Below, piece by piece: positions 1 to 10,138 of a stretch of 64,000 bases of DNA. The DNA is from Kwoniella bestiolae CBS 10118. Taxonomy: Eukaryota; Basidiomycota; Tremellomycetes; Tremellales; Cryptococcaceae. The stretch covers positions 1,116,001 to 1,180,000 of the forward strand of contig NC_089241.1 in assembly GCF_000512585.2 (NCBI RefSeq). Direction: 5' to 3'. Both the position numbers and the translations under genes were made by a program. The notes beneath the pieces are model-generated. The model searched no databases. It saw only the letters and a list, made by a program, of their open reading frames with translations, and had not been told where the DNA came from. Positions within the stretch are counted from its first letter, which is position 1. Every line of letters starts with the position of its first letter.

Positions 1-2154
1 AATTCACGTTCAGCCCATAGTTCCAAATATCGTTCAACAGAGTTAATAGGCCAGGCATTAATATCCCAAGCGAGATGAAGGAAGTGCTCAGCAGGAAGTT
101 CGAGGGGTTTGAGAGAACCGATATTCAGGATCCAGATCGAAGTGGTATTGAACGCAGCGGCGATGGTCATTTGTTCCCAGGCTGCGACCCGTAGATTAAT
201 TAGCTTGGTCGGTAAGGAATGAAGATGTTTGAATCTCGTACTTACTCTTGACCAGGTTGATAGTGTTGATCCACTTGTAAGCTCGGGGCATTCCCACGTC
301 TGAGCGACATTATCAGTCAAAGATACCATCATGCACTTGAAGCGAAAATAACTCACAATCAACATGGTAATAGATACCCGAACCAGCTTTGTGATCCTTT
401 CCAGGTGGTTGAACAGTCATGATATTACCCCAATTATCGTCGGCGAAAAGTGTGATGACATTCTCTGGCACTTTGAGCTATACTACTCATCAGCTTGGCA
501 AACTCCTTCAGACAACCGTGAACCCCTAAGCTACTCACTCCCTTGAGGTAGTATTCTGCTACTTCCTTGTACATACACCACATCTGAGGGATATCGTTGA
601 TATCTCTACCGTGGGTCTTGGCTAGGATATCTTGTTGGACGGATGTTATGTCTACACCAAGCATCATCAGGTCACTTCCTGTATTTTTGTGGAGGAGGGA
701 AGTACGACTCACTCTCGACAAGTTCGTTACTAGCCCCAGTCAAAGGCATATCACCATCACCTCTCATACCTGAATCATCAAATATTCCGTCAGCCCCCAT
801 GCCTCATACCTCCTAAGACGTAATGATATCCATATGGCTAGACCACATACCAAGAGTAAACAGCGTTTCCTTATCCTTAGCCCTCTCAGCTCCATAAGTC
901 CACCAATCAATCAAGAAATCATCGTTCGTCCAATCCCATTTCCCCTGTCCTTCTCTATCCCATTCGGGCTTGTTCCTAGCCATGGGCTCGTGGTGACTCG
1001 TTCCCATTACTATAGCCATGTTATTGGCTAATACCTGATTGGGACCTGGGATGGGTTCCTTGGGGAATCCGTTGGTGACGTTCAGACCGTCGATATCGAA
1101 CATTGATGCGTACACTGCGCGTATAATTAGCTATCAACAGCATGGGATCCCACCATACCCAAAAAGACGGGAAGTAATACCAATCGGTAAATTGAAGGAA
1201 TACTAAGACACTCACTAGCAGGCCAGAAATAATTCGCCTTCAACCTCAACATCATATCGAACCACATCTCGTACATGTCCGGTAAGAACGCCGGTTCACC
1301 CCATCTAACCTTCCATCTCTGTGCGGCCCAACTCCACAGAGCGGGATGTTCGTCGTTGATGAATAATCCACGGTATCGTACAGTGGGTTCACCGTGGGAT
1401 AACACCTCGGAAGAGAGATATGCGATGGCGTCGTGGGATCGGACGGGGACATCAGACCAGAAATGGAAAGGGGAGATACCCATTTGTTCGGTCAGTGTGT
1501 AGAGGGCGTAGATTGCTCCTCGCTATTACACGTTTTATCAATATATAAACCTAACACCCTAGGAGAGAGACCATGGATTGTATGAAGATGGGAAATTTGC
1601 GCTCGAGTGCTTTGTAAGAGAAAGACACCCACTCGATCACTTCCAACAACGATCAAACCCTTATCCATCCCATGCATCGGTTCCTCCGTGACCCTTACAT
1701 CGTAACTCTCCCATTTCCCTATCAACTCGTCCGAATATTCATTATCCCTTATATGCTTGATCATACCGTTCTGGGGAGTTCCAACGACGATAGCACGTTC
1801 CACATGGTGAGGCAAAGAGTCATTGTATATATGGGGTCGTACGCCCGTCACTCGATACACATCGTGCGCGAAGGATTGAGCTGCGATGTGGATAGCTATA
1901 TCGTCTTTGGAAGAGAGGAGTAATGGTGCGGCGTAGTGTGAAGATTTTGATGCGATGAGGAAATGATCATGCTTCTTCTTGATACCCTCCGAAGTAGCAG
2001 AGAACACTTGTTGGTCGGTATTTAGGAATGAGTCACTGGAAGTAGTTTCGAGATCGCTATCGGAAGGGAAGACGATAACTTTCTTTTCACCCAGACCAGC
2101 AACGAGGGTAGCTCCAAGAGAACACCCAGCGATGAGCTTGAGAATGCCCACCAT
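1..2154 (-). CDS. GH115 family alpha-glucuronidase, secreted (3' end outside window)
   Basis: Probable xylan alpha-1,2-glucuronidase of glycoside hydrolase family 115, which removes (4-O-methyl)glucuronic acid from glucuronoxylan. The start is the ATG at 2152-2154, followed by a signal-peptide-like segment MVGILKLIAGCSLGATLVAG; there is no other ATG upstream in frame. Recognisable stretches in order are VVGSDRRGAIYALYTLTEQ (formed across an intron at about 1523-1632), GISPFHFWSDVPV, RYRGLFINDEHPALWSW, LRLKANYFWPA, a segment with GTSHHEPM, and near the window edge NTTSIWILNIGSLKPLELP and AWDINAWPINSVERYLELWA. Several further short introns interrupt the gene. The C-terminal part lies beyond position 1. 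Family call rests on remembered similarity; secretion is inferred. Confidence 0.85.
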
Positions 2155-2763
2155 CTTGATGTTACTGAGTGTCGATGCTATACACAAGAAGGATAGTAAG
2201 AGTAAGTTGAACAAGTAAGATGCAAGCTTGAATTCAAGACTTTTTAACACTCAACCCTTATGACATCGTGTAGACCGGTCGAACCGGCCCGGATAGATAC
2301 TTGCCGCAAACGAGATCCGGTGGTCAAATCACCGAAATATATTTTATTTCAGGTTGAACTGGTGAACCCAGACTGTTAGTTCAAACATGCATACTTAACC
2401 CAGTTGCTCGTGCTACAAAGATATCTCACTCCACCTCCTCCGGTCTGTGGATGCCGCTGAAGCTGGGGGTTGTCCGAAGCATCCGGATGGAGGGTTCGGA
2501 CTTCCTGGACAAATCGCGATGAGGACGTTTTACCAAGTCTTATGTCAGTGGATTGGATTGCTTTCGACGTGTTATGGTCAGTGGGCGATGACATATACAG
2601 TTATAACATATCGGATCATCACATATACATTTACCTATATACGACGTAACTTGGCAGTCCTACAGGTCATCGAACGAGAATCAGAGGGACGCTGTTTACA
2701 TCGAGATTCAGCTAACAGAATCGACGCCCTATGATTGAGAAAAAGCACTCACCAGGCGTATTC
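2155..2763. other. Intergenic region, GH115 promoter side
   Basis: No coding sequence that I can support. It holds the upstream region of the GH115 gene and the 3' flank of the neighbouring F-box gene. A small imperfect hairpin with 7-bp arms (GTCCGAA at 2472-2478 and TTCGGAC at 2495-2501) is the only structure seen. Confidence 0.5.
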
Positions 2764-4048
2764 TCAGATAAAGGTAACCTTGTCGGTTGCATTTCCTCCA
2801 GCTACCTTCCTAGCTTCAACGTCTTCGCTGTTCTTCTTGTGAATGGCAACCATCAATTTCTTCCATTTCATCACTTCTTTCACCTCCAGATACTTCCACC
2901 AAGTTTCCTTTTCGATGAATTTTTCGAAGCTTACGAAAGTGGTACTCCCTACTTTTTGTCTTTTCCTTTCAGGTGACCAGAAGTCATACCCCACTAAAGT
3001 CCCATTCAGCTTTCTGCTCACAACTTGAGCGGCTTCACGCTCGGAAGCTTCGATAGGTACTTTTGGACATCTTTTGTGATAATGTTGGATGATCCCTGCA
3101 TTAATGATGGTCAATCGAGCATTCGGGAATTTTAAGCTGAGTTCGACTATTTTGTCTCTGTAGTCCTGGCGGTGGAACATAGGAATATCGGATGTCAACA
3201 CGTTTGACTCGTCAACCTCGACAGGCTCAAATAGCCAGTAAATATCCTTGATTTTCGGAACTCTCGGGAAAAGACTGAAGCCTCTCCTTTCAGGCTCCAG
3301 AGCTTGGTCAGCTGGCGAGATGAAGAAGATTGTATGAATGTTGTTGGTCGATAATTTTGGTACTTCCCACATCTTCAGATTTGGACCGCCAATAAACGCG
3401 TTGTGCAGGACGAGAATCTGGGGTTTGACCACTCTAAGTAACCTGCATTCATACCCTGACGAATGGAGACTACCAGTGCCGGTGACATGCAGGTGCAGGG
3501 TACGTAGATTCGGCAGTTGAAGGGTTGATCTGGCTCTTGATTGACACCATTCAGCTGAGTGATGATAAAGTGACGAAGTGATAACGTCATTTCTAAGCGC
3601 TTTACCGTTCTTTTGACGAGTCTTCATCCCACCACAATCCTTCTTATTCTCATCTAAGACCTTCTTTCCTTTCTCATCTAAGACCTCATCTCCATTCTCA
3701 TCAAGTTTCCAAGGTGAAAGTACGAGGTGCTTCCAGAGTAATGGTGATGCAATTCGATAAAGAGCCTTTGAAGTTCGACAAGCTGATGCGAGTGTTCCTT
3801 GAGTTGAGTAAGAGAGGATTCGGTGGATGACTTCGGTTGGTAGCGGGGGAGTAGTTTGGGTTGTGGAGTGACGAATTGCAGTAATGGTGGTCGTTGTTGA
3901 TAGAGCGGGAAGAGACGGAGTGGTAGTGGAAGGTTGATCGGTAGTCGATGAGGAAGAGGAGGAAGAAGACCTTCCTGTTCGAGTGGTCTATCGGGATGGA
4001 CCATTAGCCTGTGCACTTACTGTATAAACACTTGCAACTCACCAGCAT
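2764..4048 (-). CDS. F-box protein, subfamily A (copy A1)
   Basis: Putative SCF-type substrate adaptor. The F-box reads LPTEVIHRILSYSTQGTLAS followed by ACRTSKALYRIASPLLWKHL. I place the start at the ATG at 4046-4048: a six-nucleotide first exon (ATGCTG), an intron at 3988-4042 (GTGAGT...GATAG), then a Ser/Thr-rich linker leading into the F-box. The middle part carries the family signatures PQILVLHNAF, IKDIYWLFEP and ARLTIINAG, and the C-terminal part the motif TTFVSFEKFIEKETWWKYLE. No LRR, WD40 or kelch repeat is evident. It is divergent from copy A2. Intact. The F-box is recognised; the ubiquitin-ligase role is inferred. Confidence 0.75.
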
Positions 4049-4548
4049 ATTGAACAGCTTGGACCTTGCTGTCTGGATTTGATGATCCGAAATGGGCTGT
4101 AATAGATGCAGTTCAGAGTGGCGTTGAGATAGTGAGAGTTGAGAGAAGATGATGATGAGGAAGAGAAGAAGTTGAAGAGATTGAGAGGTGATGTGGATGG
4201 TATATATACTCACGTTCAAAGTTGAGTCAACTCGTGTCACCATGTATCACTGTGTTATCATATCAAGATCTGAGCACGGACACCCATCCTCGTGTATGAC
4301 CTATCGCACAGACCATACATCATACAACATACAACACATCAAATCAAGTCATGCTGCATCCCCCTTTATCCTCTCTTCCCTCTCTTTCCGTATCAAACCA
4401 TTATTATTCAAACTTCATCTCTCATCATCACTTCAACAACCCTTCAGGGCGTCAGATCGAAAGGCAACAGGTAAGTGACTCCCATCCACCTTGAGATTTG
4501 GAAAGTCGCTAAATGTAGATTAAACAGCAGCATTCGAAAACAATCACC
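4049..4548. promoter_or_regulatory. Shared divergent promoter of F-box copies A1 and A2
   Basis: About 500 bp between two divergent start codons. On the plus side a 5'UTR intron is visible: donor GTAAGT at 4471 and acceptor ending near 4527-4530 (TTAAACAG), leaving a short leader before the ATG at 4549. A TATATATAC tract lies near 4200-4208. Individual factor sites cannot be assigned. Confidence 0.45.
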
Positions 4549-5757
4549 ATGAATCACCATCACCATCAACATCCCTCACCCAACCTCCCCAACGAGATCA
4601 TCCTCCGCATTCTCCAAAACCTGTCCGATCGCCCAACTCTCTCTGCATGCTGTCAAGTCTCCCACTCCTTATACGATATGGCATCCCCTATGCTATGGAG
4701 GAATCTACGTCTCACACCCTGGTCCGGCCAAGGAAATTCGCATGAGACAAGAGAGTTAAGTGAATATCGGGAACACCATGGCAAGTTGAACAACCGTACC
4801 AAGATCATCTCAAGGATGCGGAAGGAGGTCAAGATGTTCAGTTTGGAAGATCATCCGGCAGCATGGTGCCAGGTACATAAACCTACCCGACTAGATCTCG
4901 TCAATCTGGAAACACTTCGACTGTATATGGGTGATAATAATGAGATACACACCGACACGACACCAAGCCCGGGGAAAGACTTTTTTATCAGGCGAGAATG
5001 CAGGTTGTTGAAGAACCTTCGACCTAGGACGATCATCATCCGGAATTACGATCCCTCGGGATTCAATATACAAACCTCAGCTATCCCGCCCAAACCGTGG
5101 GAAGAAGTCGAAACGGTAGTTCTGGTTTGTCCGATCGATCAGTGCTTCTTCCTCGAGGCCCGTCACATGAATTGGTCCAGAACGGAATACCTCAAGAACC
5201 TCAGGAAAGTGTATTGGGTGTTTGATCCCACCCCGGTCCTCCCCTCATCTAAACGACAGATCGACGAATATAATTTCTACAATTACTTGGCCGAAATAAT
5301 CGGTCAGTCATATCGGCCCCTTCTCGACTTGACGCTTCTCGAAGCATCGGAGAAGCCACAAAGAGATGTAGAAGTACAGTACATCAATCCCGGATGCTTG
5401 TTCTCAGCTCTTGATTTCTTTCAGAAGAAAGATTTCATGGAGAGATGCAAAGAGCGCAATTCGCTTCAGCGAGAGGAAATCAGACTATTCAATTCTAGTG
5501 CGAAGATCGATAATTCCGCCTTCGCCAGGATCCGAGATGCTTTTCAAGACGAGTTTCAAGCTATCATAGAAGGTCATTTGGAAAGGATGATGGTGCGTGA
5601 CGGAGAGAATGAGGAAGAGCAGAACAAAAGGAAGGGATCACTGAGGTTCAAGTCATTGGAGGAATGGATCGAGGAAGACGAGCAAGAGTGGTCAGAATGG
5701 TTCGAACGGGACGAATGGCTTGAATGGAAGGAATATATGAACGTGAAGACTCGATGA
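4549..5757 (+). CDS. F-box protein, subfamily A (copy A2)
   Basis: Single coding exon of 402 codons, intact. It begins with a His-rich tail (MNHHHHQHPSPN) and then an F-box (LPNEIILRILQNLSDRPTLS, ACCQVSHSLYDMASPMLWRNL). Family signatures follow: PRTIIIRNYDP, LRKVYWVFDPTP near residue 225, and a C-terminal acidic/aromatic block LRFKSLEEWIEEDEQEWSEW. The order matches copies A1, A4, A5 and A7. Probably a substrate adaptor of an SCF ubiquitin ligase; target unknown. The 5'UTR contains an intron just before the start codon. Confidence 0.8.
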   Translation: MNHHHHQHPSPNLPNEIILRILQNLSDRPTLSACCQVSHSLYDMASPMLWRNLRLTPWSGQGNSHETRELSEYREHHGKLNNRTKIISRMRKEVKMFSLEDHPAAWCQVHKPTRLDLVNLETLRLYMGDNNEIHTDTTPSPGKDFFIRRECRLLKNLRPRTIIIRNYDPSGFNIQTSAIPPKPWEEVETVVLVCPIDQCFFLEARHMNWSRTEYLKNLRKVYWVFDPTPVLPSSKRQIDEYNFYNYLAEIIGQSYRPLLDLTLLEASEKPQRDVEVQYINPGCLFSALDFFQKKDFMERCKERNSLQREEIRLFNSSAKIDNSAFARIRDAFQDEFQAIIEGHLERMMVRDGENEEEQNKRKGSLRFKSLEEWIEEDEQEWSEWFERDEWLEWKEYMNVKTR

Positions 5758-5875
5758 ATCGATGTTTATTGAGTAGATTAGCTGGTTCGTAGATCGATAT
5801 CATATATGTATATGCATGATAAGTGAAAAAAAAAATAGTTGAAGGATATCTAAGATGAGATTCGAATCTAGAAGC

Positions 5876-7097
5876 TTATGCGTAGTGGTCGATGAGTGAA
5901 TCACGCATTTCATTGATGACAGCAGCGGAAGTTTGACCTTGGAGACCTGTGTATTTGAAACATATATCAGTAAGAGCATCGCCGTATTGACCATTGATCA
6001 TGGTCATGAACGAAGAAAGGTATCATCCAAAAGGGGAGTAATTCGCGAGTAGAATGGGGTGAGTGGGGACATTGTACTCACGGAAAGTAGCTTCGATAAC
6101 ACTAATCTCAGTAGCGGTGGTATCCAATCCGGTGAAAGCACACCAATCGTTGACTACCAATCCAGCACCTATAACTTCTGAACCTCTGTTGACTGTTCCT
6201 GCTACTAATGGGACTTGGAGTAAGGAGGACAACTCGTCGAGTTCTGATCGAGATGTCTTGGGGTGAACGAGACCTCCCTGGAAGTGAGAGAATGTGTATT
6301 AGCGGGTATGTTCGCATATGATCAAAAGGCAATAAAGGTCATGAAGCAGAAGCAGGAGTGTAGGTTGTCACAAACGATGATCCCATCCAGCCCAGCATAT
6401 GATAGAGAAGCAGGTATGATAGAAAGCACACGACTCTAGCTGAGAAACGCTCACTCACCTGGTTCGACAAAGCACAATAACTCCCCACAAGCACATTAGA
6501 AGCCACGGTCTGTCTGAAAACTTCCACCTTGAGCGTATCCGCAATGATCTCTTCTGTTTCCCTATCTATATCCGGGTGAACCAACGCCACATAATCATTA
6601 CAAGCTATCACATTCCCCAACGCACTCAACCTCTCCTCGATTCGCTGAATGGCCACAGAGGGAGGAAGGGAGTTACGAAGATGTTGGAGTTCCTGATCTG
6701 TCGTTGTGGAGGGGACGAGCAGTCCGTGTCGATTCCCAGCGGTTAGACGACCGACTATACGTGTTCCGCCGATCGTGGTGTGTACTATGGGGATGACGTC
6801 GGCGAGCTCAGACTCGAAGACGGAGTAGAAGTTTGTAGAGGAGGCTAGGGCTGTGAGGCAGTAGCTATTTACGATAAGGAAAATGACAAGAGGTTAGTGG
6901 TTGTGCGTGCACAATGGAGTAGGAGGGGAATGGGAGATAAGATGAACATTGGATTACGAGTACTCACGCATTGGTGAGTTTGGAGAATACTCCGATATCT
7001 GTAGAGTTTTCGAATTGGGTTCCTACGATTATTGTCAGCTATGACTTACATTCAAGATAGATGGATGGGATTGAAAGAGTGACTCACGGACAGCCAT
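5876..7097 (-). CDS. TIF6: Eukaryotic translation initiation factor 6 (60S anti-association factor)
   Basis: eIF6/Tif6 binds the nascent 60S subunit, is needed for pre-60S biogenesis and blocks premature joining with 40S. The first coding exon is only 10 nt (7088-7097, encoding M-A-V plus one base) and joins to RTQFENSTDIGVFSKLTNA after GTGAGT...CGTAG. Later exons give VAIQRIEERLSALGNVIACN, DYVALVHPDIDRETEEIIAD, TLKVEVFRQTVASNVLVGSY, VPLVAGTVNRGSEVIGAGLV, VNDWCAFTGLDTTATEISVI and the C-terminus INEMRDSLIDHYA. Stop codon at 5876-5878. Overall length of about 245 residues matches the family, which has five repeated subdomains (pentein fold). Intact, with several short introns. Confidence 0.95.
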
Positions 7098-7548
7098 GAT
7101 GTGGTTCCTTTCTACTGTTCTCTAGTTGGATGAGTTGCCGGTTCTTGCTGGATTTGGTATTGGATCAGATGTAGTCCTGATCCGGATGTCAGTATGATAA
7201 TTGATGATTTATGTGTAGACTGTCTATTGATGCAAACGATAACAAGATTCACTCAACTATTTATATTTATTTTCTTTCCCTCCAGTGTGGATCGATGACA
7301 AAACATGGAATTGAAAACTTGAATGATCGGATCCGAGATCTGCATGGATTACAAAGTGGTACACGGAAATAAGTGAAATGTCCGGATCATCTTCCTTCGT
7401 GTCTGATGTTGTTGCATTCGTAAATTGACATCATCTACTCGTATCTCTCCTATCCGGATCCGTACTCGATATATCTTCTTATCAATTGCAAAACAATTCG
7501 CACCGGAAGAGACTACAGACTACAGAGAAGCGAGAAAACTAGGGCAAC
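7098..7548. promoter_or_regulatory. Divergent promoter region between TIF6 and the PCI-domain gene
   Basis: About 450 bp between two divergent start codons. It contains AT-rich and pyrimidine-rich stretches (7255-7285) and no coding sequence I can support. Confidence 0.4.
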
Positions 7549-9720
7549 ATGAAGCTACAGCAGTATATAAACTCTTTCCACGACCCATTAAACCATGAAG
7601 ACCCAAAGGCCTTGTTCAGGTTATTGTCGTTGCATAACAAGACTGCTAGGGGATTGGCAGATACAGTAGGAGCTATAGATGTAAGTTCATCCCCCTCCTT
7701 GTGTCTTCCGCTGCTTCTCATTCTATTATTGATCCACCTTGCAATGTTAATCTCATCTACTGATGATGATTACAGGAAAGACGTTTAAATAATCCCGGTC
7801 ACTCCTTACCTGGACCATGGGACGGAATAGCCATAAGGCATTGTGCATGTGTATATGCTCTATACACCAAGAAGGACTATCAGGAAGCGTGAGTTGACGA
7901 ATCAAACTTGGTGAACAAAAAGAGCTAACTCTCTCATGCTGATATAGGTACACACATCAGAATACTCTATTGAGCTTGTTTTATAGGTGGTTTCAAGACC
8001 AATCGGCATGGGTGTTACCTGTCTTATACGTTCTGTTGCAGGATCTCAGAGACCTAGCTGAACAGGTAAGCTGTTTGGCTATGCACTTTCTTGAGATTGC
8101 TCGATCAGCTGACATCGTATTCGATTTAGGCAGACCAAATAACGTATTCAAGTACAGGTAAGATGCCTTCTCTGGAGGAATGTACTAGGACTGTCAGTAA
8201 AGCGTTCTCGATGTGTGCGACGGATAGGTAAGTTCACCCTCCTATCATTGCACAAAAGCTTGTCATCTCGTGGTAATGATGTACGAAGCTGATTGAGTGC
8301 ATCGATAGGACGTTCAAGGGCTCAGAATCAAGGAGGAACGGTGTATATCACGTAGCCTGTCTAAGTTTGAAATGTTACTTCAAGGTGAGTGACGCAACAC
8401 ACTATCAGCTAATCATCGAGAAGATCGCCTAATAAAAAAATGGATCAAGCTGATGTTCATATGTTTACTAAAAGGTCGGCAAGCCAAATCTATGTAAAAA
8501 TATAATACGAGCCGTCACGTCTGATCCCAAGACGCCGCCAATCGAAGAAGCACCGTTGAATGATCAGGTAAATTCGTTACTACAGATTAAATGTACTGGT
8601 TCGATTTTTGATGTTGAACTCTGCCCTCCTAGGTGACATGGCACTTCTACATCGGGATGTTAGCGTTCCTGAACGGAGAGGATAAGAAGGTGAGTTTTAG
8701 CTTATTATGTGTGCTCAATATAAAGCTTATATAATATTTTAGGCGGGAGAAGAGCTGGAGTGGGCACTGCTTAATTGTCCTGCAGATGCTCATCGCAATC
8801 AAGAGTGAGTTGATGCAACACTGATCTCTTCTCCCTTTCGTCATTTGATCAAATGGATGGAAATCCAATATAAGTCCAAACAGTCCTTCCGAGTTGAGCT
8901 GACCACTTCATCCGATTCAGATTAATCCTTACCTACCTAATCCCTCTTCACCTCTTACGCGGCTCCCTCCCTTCTCGCCGTTTGTTATCCCTTCATCCAA
9001 GATTAGAAGAGCTCTTCCTACCATTCATCAATGCGATCAAAGCGGGTGATATTCGAGAGTACGACGAGAGGCTAGATTGGGCTCAACAGAGGTTGGTAGG
9101 CATGAGCACTTATCTGGTGATGGAGAGAGCTAGGGAAGGTGGATTGAGGATGTTATTCAAGAAGGCGTAAGTTATCATTCTATGGGATGCTTTCCTCCTT
9201 GAGTATCCCAAGTGCACAAGTGGACATAGTACAAAAACCGGAATACCCACACTTGGACAAACATCGTCGCTCGATTGAGTTGAATCTCCTTGCAATGACG
9301 AGCTGACTTCTCCTATGATGTCGTAGCTGGATAGCATCGGACAAGTCCACTCGAATACCTATAACCACCTTCCAGATTGCCCTGAAGATACATGGTGTGG
9401 ACGTAGATTCGGACGAAGTGGAATGTATGGTGGCTAATATGATATATAGGGTGAGTCTTTGGAGTCGGTCTTCTGGGCCCTTCACTCCTTCCCAACTCCC
9501 CGCTCTCTTCCTGTTGTTCGGTTGGACTTCAGATGCCCCGCCACTACTTTGGTTCACTTGAATGTCTGCGCTCCATCTTGAGACTCTGCCAAACCAGATC
9601 AATCGACTGACTGTCTGCTTGATCTAGGGCTACATGAAAGGATACATCTCGCACGAGAAGCAGATGGTCGTACTGGCCAAGACGAATCCTTTCCCCAATC
9701 TGTCCACGATAATACGGTGA
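7549..9720 (+). CDS. PCI-domain protein, PCID2/Thp1 family (TREX-2; annotated as Csn12-like in fungi)
   Basis: Probable subunit of the TREX-2 mRNA export complex. The gene has about ten short introns; joining exons gives an N-terminus MKLQQYINSFHDPLNHEDPK, a helical middle part (YQEAYTHQNTLLSLFYRWFQ, ECTRTVSKAFSMCATDR, GVYHVACLSLKCYFKVGKPN) and a C-terminal PCI/winged-helix region (LILTYLIPLHLLRGSLPSRR, FINAIKAGDIREYDERLDWA, TTFQIALKIHGVDVDSDEVE, ANMIYRGYMKGYISHEKQM). It ends LSTIIR with the stop at 9718-9720. Estimated length of about 400 residues matches human PCID2. Paralogy between Thp1, PCID2 and Csn12 makes the exact name uncertain; the PCI fold is clear. Confidence 0.88.
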
Positions 9721-10138
9721 GACGTAGATAGAGCGAAGTAGAATAGATCCCATCCGCATTTATGACAGGGGGGAATGAACAGATGTTTCATCGGGTGGAG
9801 GGAAAACATCATTAAGCAATGACATGCATCAACCCAAAATGTTGTATTTCAACCATCTGTTTTGCCTAACTTTGGAAAATTTCAAACAGTCCATAAAGCA
9901 TACCGAGTGCATCGGATATGCTCATCGATAGATGATAAAGGATATAAGGTAACTCAACAAAGGCGCCAGATCAAGTCAAGATGCATAATATGAAGCATAA
10001 ACACGTATCCATACAAACTTCCGCAGATCAAAATTCAATCGATCAAACATAATCGTCCTCATCACCATCATCATCGTCACAAAATTCGTTGCTGCACTTC
10101 ACTTCATCGCCAGGGGGATAACACGTCATCACTGAGGA
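9721..10138. other. Convergent 3' intergenic region
   Basis: About 420 bp between two converging genes. It holds their 3'UTRs and a CATCATC-type simple tract near 10060-10080. No gene seen. Confidence 0.4.

Noticed and set aside
813..1115. Separate small minus-strand genes inside the first 2 kb.
   Set aside because: They are exons of the single GH115 gene; the pieces align in order with the family.
2472..2501. A relative of the inserted element's ends (GTCCGAA...TTCGGAC).
   Set aside because: Only a 7-bp hairpin with different spacing; too short to link to the 22-kb element.
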